A DNA stretch of 17,299 nt, taken from NCBI GenBank assembly GCA_001430745.1, contig KQ482027.1, forward strand, positions 184,403-201,701. Direction: 5' to 3'. The notes beneath the pieces were generated by a model. The model did no database searches. It was given only the letters and a program-made list of their open reading frames with translations, and was not told the origin of the DNA. Shown here piece after piece: positions 1 through 6,971 of this stretch. Within the stretch, counting starts at the first letter, position 1. Each line of letters opens with the position of its first letter. The position numbers were made by a program, and so were the translations under genes. The stretch is from Auxenochlorella pyrenoidosa. Its lineage: Eukaryota > Chlorophyta > Trebouxiophyceae > Chlorellales > Chlorellaceae.

Positions 1-63
1 AGCCTCTACCCACCCACCCACCCCAAACTCCACCCACCCGCCCCCCCTGCCCACCCCTCGCAG

Positions 64-2391
64 CTTCTACCTGACCCCCATGCTCCTACCGCTGCTGGGA
101 GAGATGCCTGCGGGCCGGCTGGGGGTCGACCTCACCTGCCGGGCTGTGCAGGTGGTGACTGTCGGTGAGTGCAGGCAGCGCCGCTCGGCTGCTGGCCCGC
201 GCGGTAGGCCGTGTCCAGCAGGCCACGCGGCAACGCCTGATTAGCATGCACAGATGCACGGGCCTGCTGAAGCCAGGGATGGAGGGCAGCGCGCAGGCAG
301 CCAACCATGCGACAAATGCGCCGCCGCTCGCTCCGGCCCTGCGGCGGCCTGCTGCTCGCACTGCGCCGCGCCCAGCCCGGTGCCTTGACGCTCGCCTGCC
401 CTGTCGCGCTGCCCCTCGCCTCCCTTGGTGCAGGCGTGGGCTATGTGGTCTATGCCATCATCGGCGTATTTGCTGCCGCGCGCTACGGTTTGCGCACCGA
501 GGGGGACGTGCTGGTCAACCCCTGGCTGCCGGGCCGCTGGGACGGCGTGCTGGCGGCCGGCATGACGCTCTACCTGTCGGTCAGGCGAGCACAGCACAGC
601 GCGACGCATGCAGCATGGGCTGAGGGAACAGGCGCTGGGCAGGCAGCAGCGCATGCAGGGTGCGTGTCCTGTGCAGTGTCGAGCGGGCTGAGGGCCTCCC
701 CGGCTTCCCCATGTCCGATGCTGCACTGCGCCCTCACCCGCAATGCGCCGCCCGCCCTGCGCCGCGTCCCCGCAGCATGGCGCCGATGATCGTCACCCTG
801 CGGTGCCAGCTGGAAAAGTGAGGTCAAGAGCCTCTGCAGGGCCACCGCCTGGCGCCGCCTACCCGGTCCGCCGTCGGCGGCGCTGCTGCGCCAGCTGGCC
901 ACGCGTGCTGGCACGCCCGGCTGCGCTGCGCTGGTTGGAGCGTAGCGCGCTGCGCCCATCCTGCCTGCTTCGTGGGCACAGCAGGCACGCTCACGCCGCG
1001 CCCGCCCCCTGCTGGCCCCCCCCCCACCCACCCACCCACAGCCTGTTGATGGGCAGGGGGTGGTGCCGCCGCGGGCGCAGCAAGTGGCGCTGACCGGTGC
1101 CTGCGTGCTGGGCCCGCTGTGCGTGGCGCTGCCCTTCCCCACAGCCTCAGAGAAGGTGCGGGGGCCTGTGACCAAGGCGGGGCAGCGCCGGCCCGGCAGG
1201 GGCTACCAGCGGTCCCTGGGATCCGGTGTGGGGGAACCCCGGCTTGCTGGGAAGGGTGGCCACCTGAGCGTGCAGGGTGAGCGCCAGGCCCGCCCCTCCC
1301 GACCTGGATGGCCCAAAGCCTTCCCACCGCTGCACCCCGCTGCCGCGGCGTCGCCTGCCCGCCTGCAGATGTTTGCGGTCACTGGCGCCACCGCGGTGTG
1401 CGCCGTCTGCTACGTGCTGCCAGTCTGCATCCATTTGCGGTTGTACCTCTGCCCGGGGGGCGGCGGCAGCGGCAGCCCCCGGCGGGGCAAGGCCCGCCGC
1501 CGCGGCGGCAGCATGCGGCGCAGCGGCAGCCGGCGCAGCTTCAGTTTCGAGCCCCGGCTGGCCGGCAGCCACGCTGCCGGGGCGGCGCACGGCGGCGACG
1601 GCCCAGACATGCGTTGGCTGCTGGCTGCAGACCACCATGCCGGGTCTGCTGCGCTGCACCCGCTGACTTTGGCAGCGGGGGCGCTGCCAGCGCTCCAACA
1701 GCCGCGGGGGCAGCAGGGGCTGCAGGCAGAGGGCAGGCTGGGTGCCAGCGTGGAGGAGGGGGCAGAGGAGGGCGGTGCGGGGGGCCTGCTGCGCGGCCAC
1801 CGCTTCACAGACCTCTCCCTCAGTCGCTGGCTGCATGGCCAGAGCTACGACAGCTTCGGCAACGCAGGGGACTCCATGCCGGCCACCCCCATGTCGCCAG
1901 ACAGCTGCCAGAGAGACGGGCTGGACTGCTTCAGAGAGGCGCTGCTGGCTGGCGGCGACGCCGGCAGCCTGGACCGCCAGCAAGGCTGGCCCGGCGGGGC
2001 GGCGGCCAGCGGCGAGGAGAGCGCGGCAGCTGTGTCAGAGGAATGGGAGGAGCAGCATCGGCAGGAAGGCGGCTTGCTGGCAGTGGGAGCAGGGCCGAGA
2101 GCGGCAGCTGCAGAGCCGGCGGCCTGGCCGGTGGGCGCGCTGCAAGCGGTGCCAGAGGCGTCGCCCGTTGTCCCCGAATGGGGGGAAGAGCGACCCGCCG
2201 GCGCAGCCGGCAGCAGCATCGCTGGCACATACCCCTGCCTGGCAGATGCGGGAAGTGGGGCCGCTGCCGTTGCATCGATGCTGTGGCATCTGGTGCTGCC
2301 GTTGGCGGTGCTGCTGCTGGGGCTTGCCTCCAGCGCGAGTGCCCTCTGGCTGGCTGTTGCTGCGCTGAGGACCGCGCTGTTCCGTGCATGA
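64..2391 (+). CDS. Amino acid transporter, AAAP (SLC36/SLC38-like) family, 5' end missing
   Basis: A multi-exon gene that enters the window inside its coding region. Supported exons are 64-164, 434-584, 776-817, about 1042-1155 and 1369-2391, with the stop TGA at 2389-2391. The exons give consecutive membrane segments: FYLTPMLLPLLG, then VGYVVYAIIGVFAAARYG, an AAGMTLYLSVSMAPMIVTLR helix, a VALTGACVLGPLCVALPF helix, and FAVTGATAVCAVCYVLPV. SEK followed by FAVTGATAVC is typical of the late helices of AAAP proton- or sodium-coupled amino acid carriers. The last exon then adds about 270 residues of Gly/Ala/Ser/Glu-rich hydrophilic sequence before a final helix (LPLAVLLLGLASSASALWLA). Intron 585-775 uses a GC donor, which is the only way to keep the frame. 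The splice between 817 and 1042 is out of phase as written, so a small exon is probably missed there. Family is fairly sure; substrate is unknown. Confidence 0.72.
585..775 (+). other. GC-AG intron in the transporter gene
   Basis: The upstream exon reads ...CTG TCG GTC AG and is followed by GCGAGC. The downstream exon begins C ATG GCG after CCGCAG. Joining at AG|GCGAGC gives an uninterrupted YLSVSMAPMIV helix. The only nearby GT donor (GTCAGG at 580) leaves phase 0 and would shift the next exon out of frame. AG|GC is the usual form of the minor GC-AG donor class. Confidence 0.65.
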
Positions 2392-2775
2392 ACCACAGCT
2401 GCCTGGAATGCAACATTGCAACGACCATGCAAGATGCGGAAGTTGGGACAGGCAACAGTGGGCCACTGCGGCTTCAATTTGTGTAGTTGGTAGCCACAAC
2501 TGATGGACATGGCTGCAGTGTGCAACAGCTCGGTCGCTTGTCGGCCCGAGACCCGCGGTGCAGCTGGATGCTCTTGGGATGCAAGTGAGGGCCTGCGACA
2601 CGCCCACAGCTGGTGCAGCAGTTCATGTCCAGCTGCTACGCCATAGGCAGCGAACGAGGCTGTCCGGAGCACTCGAGGCTGAGAGGAGGCCAGGCGCACG
2701 GGCAGGCCAACCCCCGTGCTGTGCAGTCTGTGCCAGCTAGACAGTCGCATGCTTTGCTGTGCTTACCATGTGCGG
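2392..2775. other. Convergent intergenic region between transporter and PAK1IP1/Mak11 genes
   Basis: About 380 bases between two converging genes, holding the transporter 3' UTR and the end of the opposite transcript. I see no conserved protein. No TGTAA follows the transporter stop on the plus strand; the nearest variant is TGTAG near 2480, so its polyadenylation site is not obvious. Confidence 0.6.
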
Positions 2776-2780
2776 TTACA
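2776..2780 (-). terminator. TGTAA polyadenylation signal of the PAK1IP1/Mak11 gene
   Basis: TTACA on the plus strand reads TGTAA on the coding strand, 64 bases past the stop codon. TGTAA is the standard green-algal polyadenylation signal. Confidence 0.55.
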
Positions 2781-2843
2781 CATCAATGGCATGTACAAGT
2801 GAGCAAGACAGAGGAGAGCAGGTGGTCTATGCAGCAGTCGTTC

Positions 2844-5542
2844 TCATCGCCGCGGCTTGAACTTGCCGGACCCGCCCTTGCCCTTCTGCTGCTGCCGCTG
2901 CTTGGGCCGCGCGCCGCCGGGGCTGCGGCCCTGCGGCCGCTTCGGCGCCGCCTCCCCAGGCACGGAGCGGAAGCGTTTGCCCTGCTCGGCCGCCGCCCGG
3001 CGCTTCTGCTGCACCGCCGCCGCCTTCTGCTGCTGCTTTTTAGCCTGCTCAGGAGAGTCCAGAAACTCGACCACCCCATCGTGCACCACCACCCCATCGC
3101 CGCCAGGTGCTGCCGCCTGCTCCACGCTGCCCCCGGCCTTGGCCTTGCCAGCCTTGGCCTTGCCAGGCCGTGGCTGCTTCTGCTGCTGCTGCTGCCGGGC
3201 TGCTGCCTCCTCCTTTTTGTGCTTCTTGCCGCCGCCGCCGCCCGCCTGCGCGGCGCCGCCTACAGGGTTCGCACCTCCCTTGCGCTTCTTGCTGCCCTGC
3301 TCCTGCTCCCCGTCCTGCTGCTGCTGCGGCTGCTGGGCCGCGGCAGCGCGCGCCGCCTGCTGCCGCGCCGCTGCCGCCGCCGCCTGCCGCCTGCGCATCA
3401 TCGGCACGGCATCCACTGCTGCCAGGCAGGTCAGCCGCGCTCGCGTCTGCGCCTCCCCCAGGCAGGAGCCGCCGCTGGCCCCGGTGGGCACTCCTGCTGC
3501 TGCTGCCTTCGAAAGGTCCCACAGCTTCACGCTGCCATCAGAGGAGCAGGTGGAAACCAGCAGGGGCTGCCCCGCCTCGCCGCCGCTGCCGCCACTTCCG
3601 CCGCCGCTGCCGCCGCTGCCGCTGCTGTCGATGCCGCCGCTGTCCACGAGAGCGAGCGCGCGCACACGGCTGGAGTGTGCCCGGTTGATGCACAGCAGCT
3701 CCACCCCAGCCTGCGCAATGACAGCGAAGGGATGAGCGGGTTAGACTTCACGTGGGCAAGGCTACATGGGAGGAGCAGACGCAGGGGCGGAGGGGGCATG
3801 CAGAATGCCAGTGGCATTGACCCGAGAGTGGCTCCAGGTGATGAGGATGTGTGAATGGACTGCCTTTCACTCATGCCAGGGTGATGCACACAAGGAGTTT
3901 GTGCAAACAGGGACACAGCGCAAGTGGCTCCCTCAAACTTGCAGAATGCCAATGTGTCATCACAGACGGATCAGTCCAAGTGTTGAATGTGTGATTTGGT
4001 GTTTCTTTCACCGGGAGGCGGCGCAGTGCATATGCACGAGTCAGGCAAGTATGCAGCATGCCTGCCGGCAGGCAAGAAGCATGGCTAGAGACATCGCGCA
4101 AAGCCAGTGGGGAGGTGCAGCACGATGCGCCGGTGGTGAGCAGCAGCAGTGGTATGACCCCTCAAACTTGCAGAATACCAATGTGTCATCACAGACGGAT
4201 CAGTCCAAGTGTTGAATGTGTGATTTGGTGTTTCTTTCACCGGGGCACGGGGCGCAGCATGCATGCTGGTGCAGGATGCAGCATGGCGCGTCGGGAGGCA
4301 CGACAAGCGACCACAGCCAGCCCCGCTGGGCTGTCCGATGATCAACGCTGGCACAACAGCCAGCCCGGCCGCGCACCGCTCCCACCTGTGCATCCCATAG
4401 GCGTAGGCTGCCGTCCTCGCTGCCTGTCACCAGTCGGTTGCCGGGCGCCCAGGCCATGCACAGCACGCGGCGTGGGTGGCTCAGCGTGCACAGCACGCCT
4501 GCATAGGGCAGCAACGTGGCGAGCAGCAGGAGGTCAGCAGGCAGCCGCGTGGCAACGCCGCCTCCGCCGCTGCTCGACCCAAGGGGGGCACAGCCGCGGC
4601 GCCACGGGCGCGCCCCCGGCGCACCTTGCCCGCCCTGCACGCTGTGCAGCGTAACGCGCGCGCCGCACAGCAGGGCGTAGCGCTCGCCGCCGTCCTCGGT
4701 GGAGAATGCCACCGCCTCGGCCTCCCCCTCCAGCTTAGAGGTGTAGGTGCAGCGCCCCTTGACTAGGTCCCACATGCGCAGGCAGCAGTCCCTGCGAAAA
4801 GCAGAGAGCACAGGCAGGGAGGGAGGGGGGCGGGGAATGGGGTGAGGGGGGGGGGGTGAGGGGGTAGAGAGCGCGGGAGCTTGGCCAGCTCCAGCTGGCC
4901 TTTTGATCGCACAGCAGTCGGCAGGGACGGCACCACCCAAGTGTCACCAGGGGGCCACGCAACACGCGTGCAGCAGGTGCAGCCGGCCGTGCCCCCGCCG
5001 CGCGAGGCTGCGGCGCCCCACCCCACTCCTGAAACCTGCCCAGAGGCCCAGCAAGGCACCTGGATGTGGTGAGCGCGGCCAGGCCCGACGGGTGCACTGC
5101 GATGGCCGTCACCTCCCTCCTGTGCCCCCGCATCGTCTTCATGCTCTCCCAGCCGCCGCCCGCGGCCCACACGCTGACGCTGCCGTCGGCGCTGCCCGAC
5201 AGCAGGTGGGTGGGGTTGTAGCCGCCGGCGGGGGCGAAGAAGGCCAGCGCCGTCACCGCGCCCTCCCCTGGGCTCATCAGGAAGCCCAGATCCTTGTCGT
5301 TCTGCAGTCCAGGCAGGCAGCCGGGCAGGGCGGGACAGGGTCGCAGCGCAGCAGGGAAAGCCTGCGCATTGCGGCGCCGGGCTCCTGGCCTGGCAGCCTA
5401 TCCGGACGGACGTGCACCCAGCTGCTTGCGCTGGCCCTCTCCTGCTGCCCGGATCTTCTGCTTGCCTTGCTCAAGCCCAAGCAAGCAAGCAATCAAGCAA
5501 GCTGCTTGCGTTGCCGGATCTTCTGCTTGCCTTGCATAAGCC

Positions 5543-5579
<37 letters not shown>

Positions 5580-5949
5580 TGCTTGCCTTGAGGTCATAGA
5601 GGTGGATCAAGTCATCGGCGCCGCCGGTGGCCGCCCACTGCCCCGCGGCAGCAATGCACTTGACTATGCCCTTGTGGGCGGCATGCGTGAAGGAGCGTGC
5701 CAGGGTGTGCTGCTCAGAGCCCTCCTGGCCCTGCGTGGGGGTGTTCAGGAGCAGGCGAGTGACGCAGCAGCACCGTCTTTGCTTGTGATGCATTGCAGGC
5801 GGCGGCGGTGAGGGGCGCTGGCGGTGGCACGCGCAGGTGCAACCCAGGATGGCGAGGCAGGCGCTGTCGAGGCTTCGTTCGCCCTGTCTGACCTGCGAAA
5901 TGCGCAGGCCGAAGAGGAAGCGCTCATAGGAGCCCGCCAACAGCGTCAT
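2844..5949 (-). CDS. PAK1IP1: PAK1IP1/Mak11-like WD40 ribosome biogenesis protein
   Basis: Six exons (minus strand): 5893-5949, 5587-5730, 5060-5301, 4625-4791, 4386-4498 and 2844-3710, coding for 529 residues. The start fits the family opening (MTLLAGSYERFLFGL, like the vertebrate protein's GCYEQVLFGF). WD40 blades end in TGGADDLIHLYDLK (about 54-67), LSGSADGSVSVW (about 101-112), DCCLRMWDL (149-157), TGSEDGSLRLWDAQ (228-241) and CSSDGSVKLWDLSK (296-309). TRARLTCLAAV (331-340) matches the family's NARLTCLGVW after the propeller. Residues 343-529 form an Ala/Gln/Lys-rich basic tail, longer than in the 392-residue human protein and probably nucleolar. Mak11/PAK1IP1 is a nucleolar pre-60S assembly factor. 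A Gly/Ser spacer interrupts the last blade at 265-285. Intron 2 uses a GC donor. Intron 5 (3711-4385) carries the snoRNA-like pair. Assignment is strong; only exact splice sites are inferred. Confidence 0.85.
3928..4017 (-). ncRNA. Candidate intronic C/D box snoRNA, copy 1 (5.8S rRNA guide)
   Basis: Lies in intron 5 of the PAK1IP1/Mak11 gene, same strand. CTCCC (3928-3932) pairs with GGGAG (4013-4017) to close a roughly 90-nt element. Reading the minus strand: C-like GTGAAAG (4011-4005), a perfect D'-type CTGA (3974-3971), seven bases, a perfect C'-type GTGATGA (3963-3957), then D-like TTGA (3936-3933) against the stem. The bases before the D-like box complement TTGCAGAAT of 5.8S rRNA, which appears directly at 3939-3947 on the plus strand. 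The fifth base upstream of the box pairs with the G of that motif. The outer boxes deviate from RUGAUGA/CUGA, which is the main weakness. Alternatives: another structured RNA, or a transposon fragment. Confidence 0.5.
4026..4074. repeat. Two perfect palindromes between the snoRNA-like copies
   Basis: GTGCATATGCAC (4026-4037) and TGCCTGCCGGCAGGCA (4059-4074) are both perfect palindromes and lie in the linker between the two copies. They could fold as short hairpins in the intron RNA. No function is evident. Confidence 0.5.
4157..4246 (-). ncRNA. Candidate intronic C/D box snoRNA, copy 2
   Basis: Second copy of the element at 3928-4017, offset by exactly 229 bases and identical at all but five positions. 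Four of the five differences fall in the terminal stem: T3929-A4016 becomes C4158-G4245, a compensatory change, while the outermost pair is lost (A4157/C4246). The remaining inner stem is CCCC/GGGG. The fifth difference is in the guide (G3948 versus A4177 on the plus strand). The internal CTGA and GTGATGA boxes and the 5.8S-complementary stretch (TTGCAGAAT at 4168-4176) are unchanged. This copy comes first in the host transcript, 139 bases after the intron donor. Confidence 0.5.
5421..5592. repeat. Tandem CAAG-rich repeat at the donor of PAK1IP1/Mak11 intron 2
   Basis: Two unit copies start with GGATCTTCTGCTTGCCTTGC at 5451 and 5516. Each continues through AAGCCCAAGCAAGC to an end GCTGCTTGC. 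A partial copy of that end also precedes the first unit, near 5421. The second unit contains nine CAAG tetramers in a row (5543-5578). Its end overlaps the exon/intron border at 5587, so donor-like CAAGGCAAGCAG sequences (minus strand) recur inside the intron. Confidence 0.75.
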
Positions 5950-6041
5950 GACTCAGCCGCTGCACGCACGAGCACGCATGCGGAGCCTAAAGGGCGAGAC
6001 GGTGTTGAGGAGGCTGCACCAGGAAAACTGACGGACAGCGG

Positions 6042-6049
6042 CATATAAG
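6042..6049 (-). promoter_or_regulatory. Possible TATA-like element of the PAK1IP1/Mak11 gene
   Basis: CATATAAG on the plus strand (CTTATATG on the minus strand) lies about 95 bases upstream of the minus-strand start codon. It is one of the few AT-rich core-promoter-like strings nearby. It reads better as TATAAG on the plus strand, so its role for this gene is uncertain. Confidence 0.25.
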
Positions 6050-6861
6050 CCGAAGCCGTGGGGTCATAAATGCTGCCAGCCAGTCGCGCTGGCTGCGGAG
6101 TGGCGCTGGGAAGCTCGAATGCGGTCAGGTCTCTGAATTCAAACACCAGCACATGGCAATGAACGATCAGGATTGGATTTCCAACAACAAATGCATCATG
6201 CCGATCTGGGAATGTAGGAACACGCATGGTTCCCCGCTGCCCGAGCTGGCCTCTCGTGAACTAGCCCCGGCATGTGTGCGCCAGCCCGCTTATCGACATA
6301 CACCGTTGGATCATTTGTTTGGCAGTGCTAGACCCCATTTATCTTCCAACTGTGCAAACATGGCCTCAATTCGAGCCCAGCGACCAGCAACGCAGGAGGC
6401 AGGCACAGCCAGCGCTCTCCGCAAGCTCAGCCAACGCTGGGCATCAACTACGTGGATTGCATTCTGGATGACCAACATCAATTCAAAACCCAGGCGAACC
6501 CTTGCGTAGGAGGGGCGCAGCACGCTTAATGCACACACTCGGAACTTGTGTTGCGACGGGCGGTGGCAGCACGGAGCTCTAACGCCTCGGGTCTGGGCAG
6601 TGCACAATCCTTCCAAGCTGGGTTGTGAGCAACATGGCATCATAATGTCGTGATAAGATTGACACTGCCACAGGAGGCAGCCCAGCGCTGCAGGAGCGTC
6701 GAAACCAGTGCGGTAGCGTGGGGAGGGTCGCAGAGGGGCTTCCTGCCGACTCACATCATCGCAGGTACATCGGAAGCCTGCCAATTGCGCCAAACGCTCA
6801 AAAGAAGGCCTCACCACAGCCAGGGACGGCATATCACGCGTGGCACGCAAAGGCCTCGCCG

Positions 6862-6867
6862 GGCCCA
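6862..6867 (-). promoter_or_regulatory. Site II-like TGGGCC element upstream of RPS21
   Basis: GGCCCA (TGGGCC on the opposite strand) lies about 105 bases before the RPS21 start. Site II elements (TGGGCY) are common in plant ribosomal protein promoters. A pyrimidine-rich CCGCCCTCTCTTTG stretch follows at about 6890-6903 and could be the transcription start. This is inference from plant precedent. Confidence 0.3.
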
Positions 6868-6971
6868 TAGGCGCATGCAGGCGCCTGCCCCGCCCTCTCT
6901 TTGTGCTGCTCCCTGACGGCCGGTCAGGGTCCCCAACAACTCAGTCGCCGCGAGCAGAAGCACCCGGCGCC

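Larger units (their letters stand above)
5950..6971. other. Divergent intergenic region between PAK1IP1/Mak11 and RPS21, with an unassigned ORF
   Basis: About 1 kb separates the two divergent start codons and must hold both promoters. From about 6110 to 6690 it is visibly less GC-rich than the rest of the window. A minus-strand frame is open from 6868 to 6311 (185 codons). It ends in plausible protein sequence (WARIEAMFAQLEDKWG), but I recognise no family. A strong donor-like GATGAT|GTGAGT lies inside it. It may be a lineage-specific gene, a decayed remnant, or chance. Confidence 0.3.

Noticed and set aside
2857..3735. Long plus-strand Cys/Leu/Pro-rich frames opposite the last PAK1IP1/Mak11 exon
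   Set aside because: Antisense shadows of Ala/Gln/Lys repeats; the minus-strand reading matches the family across splice sites.
3928..4017. Reading the duplicated intronic element as an introner (self-contained mobile intron)
   Set aside because: The minus strand starts near a GTGAAAG that could be a donor, but there is no good AG acceptor at the other end, and the copies sit inside an intron, not at exon junctions.
4840..4866. Long G tract (also at about 12006-12017) as a G-quadruplex regulatory element
   Set aside because: Both lie in introns of minus-strand genes, where the RNA is C-rich and the run simply forms a polypyrimidine tract. Nothing else points to a function.
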